From NCBI GenBank assembly GCA_000469685.2, contig LS997563.1:45248651-45312650 (forward strand): 64,000 bases of DNA, read 5' to 3'. The position numbers were made by a program, and so were the translations under genes. Source of the stretch: Haemonchus contortus. Taxonomy: Eukaryota; Nematoda; Chromadorea; Rhabditida; Trichostrongylidae. Shown in pieces: positions 44,401 through 55,462 of this stretch. Each line of letters starts with the position of its first letter. Position 1 is the stretch's first letter. The notes beneath the pieces were generated by a model. It worked only from the letters and a program-made list of their open reading frames with translations. It did no database searches and had not been told where the DNA came from.

Positions 44401-47400
44401 TTCCGTTTATGTAGATCTTTTTCCTCTGATTTGACTTCATATCCATTCATTCCAAGAGTAATACCCTTTATTTGACGAGTTTCTGGAATATCTTTTATCA
44501 TTTTGGCCTTCTTTTCCGACTGAAATCGACTTCCCGTAAACAGCCGCACACCCCGTTCCAACAGCTGTTGATTTCTGGTTCTTCATGGACCGACACGAGT
44601 TCCGTTCCCGAGGAAGAGCTCCCTGATAAATGTGCATGAGGGTCGTATCTCCCCTAGGAGTCATATAGTGATGACGTCCAGCCCAAAACTCGTCCAGATT
44701 TATTATCGTCTGTGTGGAACATTGAGATTTCTTGTAAACATAACTGGTTTTGTCGAAATGAGGATCGTCTGTGTCATTACATGCACGTCTTGGAGATGAT
44801 TGGATAGCAGAGATTCTATTCATTTTTTGGACCATCAGAATTATATACATATTCCTCTCCCACGCGGCCATTACCCACATACAGTACGATCCGATCTATC
44901 TAACAATAACATACCAAAAAAAAGGGTCAACGCTACATAGCGATACGATTTTCTCTTCAGGACCTAGTTTGAAGAGTACTTTTCTATCGAATGCCCTTTG
45001 AAAGGTTTATTTTGTCGTTTCAAAGGAAGAAATTCGTTGGAGTCGAGCAGAACCCGACAATCAATACAGTAGTCGTAGTAATAAATCACCCCGGCGGACG
45101 TGCGCCTTAAGAGAAGCCGACCGCAAAGGCGTGCGTTACGACTCGTTCTCGCTGACGTCAGCGGAAGTTATGATTGGAAAAGGAATTCATAAGGATTATA
45201 TTTTCTTTTTCTGACGTTGGAATAGGGACAAGGAATCGGTAACTATCAGAAAAAAGAAAAATTTCTGAAAAAACGTTGGAACGGCAGAAAAATAAGTTGT
45301 TGTTCTGCTCCGACAAAAAAAAACGGAAACGTTTCAAACTAATTTGAGAAATTGTGAAAATTTCACCAATAAAATTTTCTCAAGCTGGATGTCAAGAACT
45401 GCATTTTTGTAGCTGCAACATTTTGAATTTCCGAATGAATACTATTTGGAAAATTTATTCAGACAAATCGATCGCGTTTGATATATCGTAAATTGGAAAA
45501 CTTTATATCAGACGGTTTAAAACGGCTATATAATTTTCCCTCTAGAAAGCGGATAGAATGGCAGAAGATTTACCATTCCTTTTATTTCGAGAAAAAAAAT
45601 TTTTTTTGAGAAAACATTCTATCCTCATGAGTTGGTCAAATGGTACCAGACCCACTTGTAATCGGAAATCAAGAAAGTATTCAATTAACGCTGAAGTTTA
45701 GAGCTACAGCGCAAGTCCATGGCATAGTCTGACAGAAGCTTGCAATCTTCATGCTACAAATTCTTTTTTCTCTTCTTTGATCTTTTTCCTTCATCATTCT
45801 CTCTGCTTTTGTAGATAATTTGTATTTTCCTGCAATTTCTATACTTTTATTAACTACATAAGTCGTTATGAGATCGGAAGCAGTTTAACAGAAAATGATT
45901 TGTTCGAATTTTTGTTTGTTTATTTGTTTACGATGCGCTTGCGATTTACTATTTATTAACAAAAACGACTTGTTAATGTAACTCAGGACAGTTTGTATCA
46001 TTAGTATCCTATGTAAAGAAAGCCCTGCTGATTTCAGTACTCGACACAGCCGGGCAGGAAGAGTTCTGCACGATGCGTGAACAATATCTCCGCTCTGGCA
46101 ATGGTTTCCTCATCGTATTTGCCGTTACCGACAGAAACAGGTCAGAGAGTGTGTCATTAGGTTCTTGTATTGATTACCATTACTTACTCATTTCATTTAT
46201 GTCTTGTTCTGTCGCCGCTCACTGGATCGTTTCCCATGCCCAAACTGTGTGTCATCGTTTCTTTTCATTGTGTCTCCATATTCACAGTCTTTTTTCCCAT
46301 CTATTCACCCCATTCTGATGATATATCGATCAATATTGATCAGCATTGATTCTCGACCACTCGGACTACTTCTCTCTTTGTGGGTGTGTGTGAGTGTTGC
46401 ATGCGCGGCTGTCTAGCTAGCCGGCTGGGTGTCGTGGTATGTTTGGCGAGCAGCAGCCACCACCACCAGTCAGCAGCAGCATCTTGTTTGGTCGGATTTT
46501 ACGACGATTGGAATTCGTTCGTGAGACGTTGACGGGGTTGTCTCCTCCTCGTCGTAGTCACCATCGTATCATATAGGGGGAAAAATTTTGGGCGAGCGCC
46601 AATTCCCACCACCCATACGGGCCTGATAGTAATGGTGGGGAATGAGGGGAATTTAATTGTCTTATCACACTGATAACGTTCATCATGGTCTTTTGTTTGT
46701 GGCGCACCAGTTTAACTGTACAACCACAGGGACCGTAGAGTTCCAATGGCGTTCAGAAAATAGGTATTGATCCAAAAGAAGACTCCTCATAAGCTGGAAC
46801 TACGCACTGGAAACTTGCTTCTAGTCATTCCTATGTTCCAGTCCTCTGGTAAGGGAGCCTTTTACAGCCTACTACTGGTGATCACGAGCCTTCCTAAACT
46901 GGGAGCTTTCTCGGTTTCCCATGACATTTCGTTTTTCGATTTCCGACGAAAAAATGATCAATCGATCGATGCCGAATTCCTTGGGAAAGTACACTGTCTG
47001 TGGCATTAACTAAAGCACTGATGTACGTAAGTGTGACGGCAAAAGTCCAAACACACCAATAGGACAGATCGTTGGCCAGCTGCCAAGTGCACTATTCGTA
47101 TGTACTATACCATTTCTACGAGTGATTCTATGAGTCACGGAATGAGAAGTGAGGGCATTCGTGGGGGTTTTCCGATTTTTTTCAAAGGTCGGAAAGTCCC
47201 TGAATACAAAATAATCGCCAAAATATTCGGGAATGTCGGTGAAAAGATAGCTCAGAACGTTCCAGCAGAAAGTATCAGGTTTAATCATCAGCTACCCTAT
47301 TGATTTATTGATTCTATCTGTTCTTCGTTTTTTGTCAAAAAAGTAAAAGTGGTCCCAAATCCACTGGCCCTTTTGTGAGCCGATAACTCGTCCTTCATGC

Positions 47401-50400
47401 TCGTCGACTGCGGCTCCTCAAGGAGTTAGTGTTTCGGGTAGAGGTTTCAAGCGTTCTTCTCAGGCTAGCTTTTATCGATCGATCAACTTATCGATTTTAA
47501 TCAATTTTCAACCAAATGATCGTTACATAGTATAAAACGAATCTTATACAACTCATATATTTGTGGAACTCTTATAAAAAAGCGTCATGTGGTTTCGCAT
47601 TACCTGATTCATCGTGAATTTTTTCTGTTTCATCCTACGTATATGAAAATTACTGTACCCCTGGGTTCCCTTAGTAAAAGCGGCAGTTATATAGGAATAT
47701 CGGTGTCAACCAGGTGAAGGACTTATCATTCCGAGTTGGGGGGATCGTATTCTGAACCCCCCCCCCCCCCTTCCCCACTTCCCCGTCATCCTCGTTTTAC
47801 GGCGTTTCGGGTGCTGATAGGCTGGAAGTTCGTAACTGGTGTGAGAGGGGTTTCGATTTGCCTCTAGCGGGAGGTCCTACTCGCTTTGTTTTTATTTGGT
47901 TGGGAGAGGGTAAACCTATGAATTTTATTATTTTTTACCGTAAGATCAGGTCAAACAATGGGCGGCTTATCACAACTGTATACGGTACTACAGTATGTCG
48001 GAATATTTCTTATTCTAATACATTATGCAATTATGATTGTCTCTCCATGAATTCTATACGTCTATGGCGTTTCTGTAAATTGAATTCTCATATTCCGATC
48101 AAGCTACATGGCATCGGAGCATGCTTATAGCATCCCGCCATCGACACAAAGCCGCCATGGTTCCCCTGAAAGGGAACAAAGCCCCAAAAGGGGCGAGGGC
48201 CGTTTGAAGCATGCAATTCGAACGAGGCTTCTTTGTATGATTCACCCCCTACCCCTAGCTTCACTTGTTTTTGCCAATCTACAGAGCTCTGGATCTTTCT
48301 CAGGTTTTTCAGCAACTGTTCTCTCCTTGAGAGCTCTCGAACGAGAGAGCCGCTCAGCAGACTCTTCGCGGCTCGGAAAACTCTCGACGAGTAGTTAGCT
48401 GGCGTGAAAAAAGAGAGAATCGCGCAAAACTCTATAGTACAAGTGGTGGGGGGGGGGGGGGGGGGGGAAGCTGAGACGCGATGACAGCCATCATACCCTT
48501 CAACTTGAGGCCCCCGAGCCGAGCGCTGATGTAGTGATGAAGCTTTTCGTGAGAGTTCTAAGAGAAACGAGGAACGTCGACGAACGGGAACCCCGTCAGC
48601 GTGGAGTGTCCGCCGCCGTCCAAACACACGCAATGGGCTTTAGCCCCGCCATCGCGGCTGCTCTCCGGCGACGACGACGACGACGACGGCCACTTCGTCA
48701 AGTATTAATGCTCACGCTGCGCCGCCGACATTGTGTATGGGCTCGTCGTCCGCCAGCCAGGAAACGCCAATGAAAACATCGTCGTCGTCGCAAGTGGAAT
48801 TGAAATTCACTGGAAACACAGATGCCCTTTGGGACGGGTCGTCAGAGGGGCGGCGGACGCACTGATATTTGCATTGGTTTCAATTGCGCTATTTGATTGG
48901 GAGCTTGAACGATATAATCAAATCTCAGTAATGGCCTATATAATATCGATTTTTGGGCATGAGGGATACGCCAGGAACTCACTTTTTGGTATTAGTACCG
49001 TCATACTTGGAGACTTCATATACGGCTGGTTCTGATCGTGATTTACAGGGATGAATCCACTTTTCTTTTGAGGCTAACCTTCGAGCACGCTTTGTGCTGC
49101 TTATTCCTAGAGGAAATGAAAGGAACAGGAAGGTGAAGCATTCCATCAATCGATTACTCAATGAAAATGATAGCTTTATCTAGCTGCATGATAACATCGG
49201 AGGCGCTGAAGTAAAAGGGCTAAGGAGGGGAAATTATCGAGCATTAGGGGGGGGGGGAGGGAGAGAGGAGGTCAGTGCTCGTGGAAACGGTAGCTAAAAG
49301 CTCTAGTTGTGCTAATCTTAATTATGAGTATGATATGCGATCAGTACACATCATTATTATTACCTTTATTATTACTAGTATTATTATGTATTGGTTGTTA
49401 TTAATATTACAATTATTCTTATTTGCGTTCCTGTGGTTTAGACGAGGCTGAGTGCAAGAGAAGCAAAGCTTTTTTCTGCGTGTCTTGCATTTGGCTGCTT
49501 GTAACAGGTTTTCTCAAGCTTCTAGCTTCAGGCATTTCGATTTTGAATAGTTAGTCTAGCCGTATGATAAGTTTATGAGCTGGTGATGATGGTGAAGGAG
49601 ACTTGAATTTCTACCTACTCCTAGACCAGTGGATAAGGTGTTTCATTCCTGGAAGGTACAGTTGCCGGTTCGACCCTCGCTCACAGCTAAAATTTCCGAT
49701 TAGAAGTAAAAGTCAAAACTAATCATATTTTTTGAGTTGCCATTTAGAGTAAATGCGAAGGCTGAGGAATTCTTAAAGACATGGGGAAGAAGAAAGGGTA
49801 ATTTGATTAAGGGAAGGTCTACCTGAGTATCTGGAATGAGCAAAAAGCACCCAAAAAAGGAACATAACGGTAAATTGCCCGTGCCCCGATCGTAATCCCA
49901 TTTTTTGGCGTTGCTATTTATTTTTATTTCACCTTTACACACCCTGACTTTTGTTGATTGGTTCGGTGGAAAAATCCGTTTGTTGAGTGATTCCAGTAAA
50001 TGTATTTTGTTCTTTCGATTGAAGCACGAGCTGACTGACTGATCGAGGACCGATGGGAAAACCTCGGCCAACGGCACGTGGTCGTCCCAGAAATCATGTA
50101 GGCCGACAGAGTTCATCAACACCAGCAACGGTCAATGTTTGCAAAAACGACGTATGACGAGAAAAATCGCTTCTCGGCGTCCCGCTATCGCCCGACCGCA
50201 ATCTATCAAAGCTATTTGTCAAGCTATTCATTCCATGAACGGAAACAAAACGCTAATAAAATGGGGAATTTGGATTCTTTTCATAGTTTCCCATTTCGTA
50301 GATAATCAGTCACTGAATCGACCCTTGTACGGTAACTCCTCGTCTGGGTCTGGGAGGAACCCTAATAGGAAGTAACCTAATTAATTTTAAAGTCAAAGGT

Positions 50401-53400
50401 TGAGATAACTTGCTAGCCATTCCCTCTACTCGCCAAGTATTTCTACTCCGGCTCCGCTAAACTGAAATCAAGCCAATAAGGGGGCCTACATGGCCTAACA
50501 GTTGGTCCTGAATTGTTGTTCAGCTCCGACCTGAAGGTTTTAAGAAACCCGGTGAATGATATGTAAAAGGGACAACAAAAATAGTGTCAGTGATTGTGAG
50601 TGACAATGACAACTGGTTTTCAACTCAGTAATAATAACAGAAGGTCGGTATTCCTTCTTGTTTGTTTACCTTTCCATTGACTCCCTTACCTATACATGTT
50701 CTGGATACCTGAGGTACAATGGGGACTTCTTAAGTACCCCTTGTTTGTTTACTTTCCTACTTACTTTACCCATACATTTTCGGGTTTTTCGGGTGGGAAC
50801 TCGTAACTTCTGAAGAAAGAAATGGGATCTTTCCTAAGGTTTATCGAGTGGTACGAAGTGATTTCGACTTTTTTCATCGGAATTCCCCTGAGTACGGTAG
50901 ATAACTAACTGTACGATTATCGTAGCTCGAAGGGCCATTCCACTCGGGTAACCCTACTGATATTGATTTAAGGGCTTTACTGATTCCGAGACTTTGCACT
51001 TTCCTCGAAATCAATATCAAGAGCCACGGCGTTAATTGGTTGCTATTTGTTCTGGTTCCAGAACGACATGATATGATGAGGAATGCCGAGAATTATCAGT
51101 TTTTATCAGCGGAATTGATCAATCCGTCCGCGTAAACAGTCGGAATCGATTTAGCGACAGCCAGCGAGTAGGGGGCTCGTTGACAGTGCTCGTGTCGGTA
51201 TGCTGTCGCGGTCGCTGTCGTGATCATCGTGGTGTCAGAAAACGACCGCGATAAGGGACAACTAAGACACAACTGCCACTGAGATCGGGAACGACGAACG
51301 ACAAGAAAGAATATCGGCAGAAGAAGAAGAAGAAGGAGGAAAAGAAAGACGAACGGCGGCCTGCTCTTGCCGAAACGGCCGGCCAGTGTTCTTTCGTTCT
51401 GTGATGGATGTACGTATATGTAGGAGAATTTATTGCAGGGATCCGACCAGTGTATTCCCTACAGAGAGCTAAAAGGGATCAACGAACACGGAAAAGCACG
51501 GGGTTACGGGACTTGCAGGATTCCCATCTGAGTTTACTGGGTTTCCAACTGGCACCATGCCAGTTATGAACAAAATATTCTTCTCTACGGCTCATTACTT
51601 ACTCAATGATATAGAAATGTTTTTAAGGGAAATTTGATTTCTTCGAAAATTCCATAAAGAGTTTTACTTTATGTGAATTTTTTGAATAGTTTTCATTGGA
51701 ACCATTGTTGTTTTTTCTGTGAAAATTAGAATTCAAGTGATTTTCCATAACTCTTCATTTTTTTCCAACCCTTTTGATTTCTCTGATCATTTCATATTAT
51801 TTGATTGTATTATTAGTTGAGGGGAAAAAAGGGTCAACACCGAATGGATACCCGTAGAGGACCGCGAAACCCTTGTTTCCAAAAAATAGGTGTATTTGGA
51901 CGAACTTCTTTGTGCATGCAGTTGTGTATTGCTGGCTACAGAAGCTGCCCGTGCAACGTAGCGTCCCGGTGCGAATGGCATATCTTCTACAGTCTCTACA
52001 ACACTGTCAGGACCTTCTCCCTAGATGTGTTGGTCAGCTAGGCCGATTTGGGACCCTTAATTAGGCAATAGCTAGGCCGTTTTTCGACCCGAGAGCGACT
52101 TCGGTAGTATCCTCAGAGGTTACTGGTTCATCCGAGGAAGAAATCTCAGAAACAATTTTTGTCGTGAACTGTGCCTTTAATTTTTGGGTCAGAATTTTTC
52201 ATTAGTCTCATGCTTCATGGAGAATCAGTTGTTCAGTCAGCTCCCATGATCCTTTTCCTCTTTACTATATAGGAAAACAATCCGGCGCGCCTATTGTTGA
52301 CATTCATCAACACTAGTATGGGAATTCCGAAATACGAGTTCATGTTTTTATTCTTCTAGCCGACCTTGTTCCCCTTTGAGTTGGAATGAATTCAGAATGA
52401 CATCCGATAGCTATTTCGTTCTCTTTTTGTCGCCTGGTCATCAAATACGGTGCCCTTCGAGTTCATCGGGTAATTATACTCCTAATTTTAATTAAGATAG
52501 GTTGGAAAATGGGATTCGATTTTTTTTTCAACCTAAAGATGAGGATGCAACTCGAACGAAGCTCCGGGCTGGTAAAGGACTAGATCCGAAAGACCTTTCA
52601 TATATACTCGATATTTTATACATCAATTATGAGTACAGCAGTAATTATACCTGCATCCGGAGTATGAATATGGGTTTATACTGCGCGACACAGCCCTCAC
52701 TATGTATTTGGGCTCATCATCATGTTGTCTTGTCGTTTTTATTCAAACACAGTAAGATGTGAAGTTTTGCACGTAGTGATATGGTGGTTGATGAAGCCAT
52801 TTGTTTTGGGAAGAAAAACGGACAGGACAGGTGTATTCGAAGAGAAAAACATGCGTGGACTATCAAGATTAATTGCTGCTTGCAGATTTCTTGGTCTGTT
52901 AATGAATAAACTCTGAAAGAATAGCAAATACAAGGCCAAAATGAACGGGATAAGGTGCTCAGTTTCAATCTATCAGATTCACCATGTATACAACTCCAAA
53001 TCGGAATCGTAGAGGCAATAATGTGGGTACGCGGTCCGTAGCACAATTTGAGGCAAGGGTACGTTCAATATGAAAATCAGGTTTCCGTGAACACCTAAAG
53101 TGGAACGGTACAATTCAATTAGTCCAACGGCCTATGAAAAAGTTATTCGACCTGGCAGGGATTCAATTTTCGGGCTGTACCTTTGGAAACCTCGAAAACA
53201 CCTCGCAACGAAGGTTTTTTCCCGTAGAACTACAGAAAAGTAGTGGCCTATGTATCTTGAGAGGCTGTGCAACCAATCAACTGTGAGATATGCTGATGAT
53301 GGAGTAATGGAGGGTTCCGTATCGTTATATTGCTCCTCTATTTTTGCCATCTCCCTACCCATGGGTCTCCCATGAGGTTCACGATCTGTCGCTCGATCAT

Positions 53401-53448
53401 GCTCTTTTTGTCGGTCTATCCGACTGCCTGTTTTTTAATTTGTCCCAC

Positions 53449-53485
<37 letters not shown>

Positions 53486-55462
53486 AAAAGCTACCTCTAC
53501 TTGTATGTTTTTTGTCTGTCTCCCTATCCGACGGTCGATCTGTAGGTCTGAATGACTGACTGTCAGCCTGTCCGTCTGTGTGTCATCGCCCTCTAATCCC
53601 TCTGGTCAAGGACCACAGCTCAGGAAAATAGGGACTGATCGTGCGAAACGGATGAAAAAAGGAAAGTCTAGTAGAAAACAAGCTCCAACTGAGCCTACGA
53701 TCTTGAGCCCCCTTGCGAAGTCAATGCGCGTGCTCCACCTTGCCCCTAATCCCATCTCTTTCTCTTTTTCTACTCTTATCAGCGTATGTTCGCCGATGAT
53801 GCATCTGTCCCGGTCTTATCTCTAGCAAAAACATTAACGGCTCCTAGAAATAAATATCACGATATGCGCGAGAATCGTATGGTATTTCACGTACACAATA
53901 CGACACAGGCAGACACACACGGATGCTGTTCGTATCCGTCACGATTGAAAGTGCACACTGAAATGCGATGATTCAGTGGCCGGTGTAGCGGAATTCGGTC
54001 TGTTTGTTTTGAAGCGGAGCTAACTTATGAAAAATGCGAAATGGGTGGGAATTACAGGGGTTTATTGCATTGCTGTACAGATGGATGGCCTTAGTTGATC
54101 GATGTTCCGGTGAAATCCTTGGCTTCGATGACCTCTAAAGGCAGGAAGTACTCAGATCCTGTGAAGCTTGGGAAGAATACCTTTTGATTGTCAAGTTCTA
54201 TTGATCAAGTGCCAATTCGGGAATATAAGGAAGATTCAGATGCCGCCAGAAGGACATAGGAACCTTCCACCTTTAAAGTCCTTCCTTCCAATCCAAAAAC
54301 ATTTTTCTATGTCATCCTCTTCAGTGGCATCTGCTAAGCCTACAAGGGACAACAGATGGCTCATTCATTTGGGTTCGGAAGCAAGTAACTGGCGTAGAAG
54401 TGGTCAAGTCCCGTCATGGACCACCCGCTGCCTTATCGGCCAAGTTGTCGGCCATGGTATCTTACTGTACTAGTAATGGTAAACACCGTGCGGAATGTGG
54501 TGTTGTTGAATAGGACAGACGATATTTTACGATTGAGTTTGCCGTATGTGGCCGCCGTCGACCACCAGTCGTTGTCCATCCCCGTCTGCCCGAGAAGGTG
54601 ACGGAGTGGCAATAAAATCCCTATTGAGATCGCCTCCATGGCACATGCGGCACTATAAGGGAGCACTTGAATGGAGGAGTGCACAGCAACGATAACTAGT
54701 ACGCAACAATTCCATTCAATGGGCTATTATGTAAAGTGCGGTGATGAAGAGTTGAAGAGAATTTCGGCCCGGGCTAAAATGCCCCGGTCAAACAGATTGG
54801 GGAGGGTGATTGAATTTCTCGTTTTCAATTTCCCGGTTGTTTGCTGGGAACAGAACTGGAGCTACTCCATTACCATTTCAACGAAAGAGCTTAGCCGTTT
54901 CTTCGATTTTCGACTTCCGTTCGTTTCCGCTGTTCTTTGCCGACTTTTTGGATTTCCGGAGTAAACAAGGGGATAAATAGGTAGGTAAATAAAAATTCAG
55001 GGGAGGGGGGGGGGGGGGGAGGGGGAGGGGTAAATGTTTCGAATGCAATAAAAGAAACTTGCATCAACGATTGTTTATTTTGAATTTAAATTTTTTAAAA
55101 TTTGATCGTTACCCCTTTCCAAAGCTACACGGTGGAGTGTTCCGAATTCAACTTTCGATGACCAGAATGCCTATTTACCCTCCCGCACACTCCCACGGTA
55201 CAATAGGATCAGGTCCCAGATACAGTGTGATTGGAGACTCTTTTTCTGTTCTCTGCTACTGATTGCCATCTCTTCTATGCGTAACCACAAATTCTCTTGG
55301 CACCAATAAAGCGTTATTGATTACTTGATTGATTTATTGATTACTTGTTTCAGTTTTGAAGACGTAAAACGATTGCATTCAATGATCTGTCGAGTAAAGG
55401 ATCGGGACGATTTCCCTGTGTTGTTGGTCGGTAACAAAGCCGATTTGGAAAATGAACGACAC
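38348..55462 (+). CDS. RRAS2-like: Ras small GTPase of R-Ras/TC21 type, 3' end missing
   Basis: Coding exons are 38348-38482, 43389-43476, 46038-46140 and 55354-55462. Their phases (0, 1, 0) fit and give 145 residues. This GTP-binding switch relays receptor signals from the inner plasma membrane. P-loop GGGGVGKS (30-37), switch [10 protein letters not shown] (52-60, with Thr55 matching Ras Thr35), DTAGQE (77-82, with Gln81 matching Gln61) and NKAD (136-139) are intact and collinear with H-Ras at a constant offset of 20. The Gly in place of Ala after the first P-loop glycine, EDSYTKQC and [11 protein letters not shown] favour R-Ras/TC21 over classical Ras. A 20-residue Gly/Thr-rich extension precedes the domain, as in R-Ras proteins. 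The G5 (SAK) motif, hypervariable tail and CAAX box were not found and are probably beyond the right edge. M-Ras is the main alternative. Confidence 0.92.
38483..43388 (+). other. Ras intron 1
   Basis: This 4906-bp intron runs to TAATTTCAG. It holds a SINE family 2 copy (- strand) at 42305-42390. Several open frames of 70-135 codons (for example 40002-40406 -) resemble no family and are treated as chance. Confidence 0.85.
42305..42390 (-). repeat. tRNA-Arg-like SINE family 2 copy
   Basis: On the - strand the A box TAGCGTAATGG (complement of 42364-42374) runs into ATAAGCAGG. It is followed by GAGTTCGGTCCCGTCC (B-box side, complement of about 42319-42334). GTAATGGATAAG is a tRNA-Arg D-loop signature. 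Confidence 0.65.
43389..43476 (+). CDS. RRAS2-like: Ras gene coding exon 2 (residues 46-74, switch I)
   Basis: The acceptor is TAATTTCAG and the donor is GTAAGT at 43477. It encodes [20 protein letters not shown], including the effector loop, and leaves one base that completes Val75. Confidence 0.95.
43477..46037 (+). other. Ras intron 2
   Basis: This 2561-bp intron runs from GTAAGT to GATTTCAG. A SINE family 1 body fragment lies at 45620-45660. An open frame of 147 codons lies on the - strand at 44437-44880, with no recognised family. Confidence 0.85.
45620..45660 (+). repeat. SINE family 1 body fragment
   Basis: ATCCTCATGAGTTGGTCAAA followed by TGGTACCAGACCCACTTG parallels ATCCCTCCGAGTTCGGTTAA followed by TGGTACCAGACTCGTCTG in the copy at 8554. 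Confidence 0.5.
46038..46140 (+). CDS. RRAS2-like: Ras gene coding exon 3 (residues 75-109, switch II)
   Basis: The acceptor is GATTTCAG and the donor is GTCAGA at 46141. It encodes [20 protein letters not shown] and [14 protein letters not shown], with catalytic Gln81. Two leftover bases complete Ser109 in exon 4. Confidence 0.95.
47757..47770 (+). repeat. C14 homopolymer
   Basis: Fourteen consecutive C bases, equal to a G14 run on the - strand. Confidence 0.9.
48448..48467 (+). repeat. G20 homopolymer
   Basis: Twenty consecutive G bases, the longest homopolymer seen in the window, at the left edge of a GC-rich patch. Confidence 0.9.
48668..48688 (+). repeat. CGA triplet repeat
   Basis: About seven tandem CGA units lie inside the GC-rich patch at 48400-48870. 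They create arginine runs in one + frame and serine runs on the - strand. Confidence 0.85.
49247..49257 (+). repeat. G11 homopolymer
   Basis: Eleven consecutive G bases are followed by AGGGAGAGAGG purine-rich DNA. Confidence 0.9.
49622..49690 (+). repeat. tRNA-Arg-like SINE family 2 head
   Basis: The A-box region TAGACCAGTGGATAAG (49622-49637) and B box GGTTCGACCCT (49667-49677) are spaced as in a tRNA. AGTGGATAAG matches the D-loop signature at 24065 and 42305. No acceptor-stem pairing was confirmed, so a SINE remnant is preferred over a tRNA gene. Confidence 0.55.
53450..53485 (+). repeat. CTGT tetranucleotide microsatellite
   Basis: About nine uninterrupted CTGT units lie in the third Ras intron. 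The flanking DNA (53400-53600) is also enriched in CTGT and TCTG. Confidence 0.95.
55005..55019 (+). repeat. G15 homopolymer
   Basis: Fifteen G bases inside a longer G/A-only tract (about 55000-55030), 335 bases before the fourth Ras exon. Confidence 0.9.
55354..55462 (+). CDS. RRAS2-like: Ras gene coding exon 4 (residues 109-145, NKAD motif)
   Basis: The acceptor is CTTGTTTCAG, preceded by an ATTGATTACTTG repeat (about 55316-55348), and the donor is GTGAGT at 55463. It encodes [20 protein letters not shown] and [20 protein letters not shown] gives guanine specificity. Confidence 0.95.

Larger units (their letters stand above)
46141..55353 (+). other. Ras intron 3, long, with GC islands and microsatellites
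   Basis: This 9213-bp intron contains GC-rich patches at 46430-46560, 48400-48870 and 51120-51420. It also holds C14 (47757-47770), G20 (48448-48467), G11 (49247-49257) and G15 (55005-55019) runs, a TGTC microsatellite (53450-53485) and a SINE family 2 copy (49622-49690). Open frames such as 48088-48633 (-, 181 codons, Pro run from the G20 tract) are not family-recognisable. Confidence 0.85.

Noticed and set aside
48088..48633. 181-codon - strand frame, the longest in the window
   Set aside because: It runs through the G20 tract (read as prolines) and GC-rich DNA that suppresses stops. No domain is recognised and the frame depends on an error-prone homopolymer length.
50958..51019. 12-bp inverted repeat TGATATTGATTT/AAATCAATATCA with a 38-base spacer
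   Set aside because: The arms are short and AT-rich, so chance is likely compared with the hairpins at 8285 and 33802.
53786..53971. MFADDAS, resembling a reverse-transcriptase YADD/FADD box
   Set aside because: No other reverse-transcriptase motifs lie around it and the frame is short and closed upstream, so it is probably chance.
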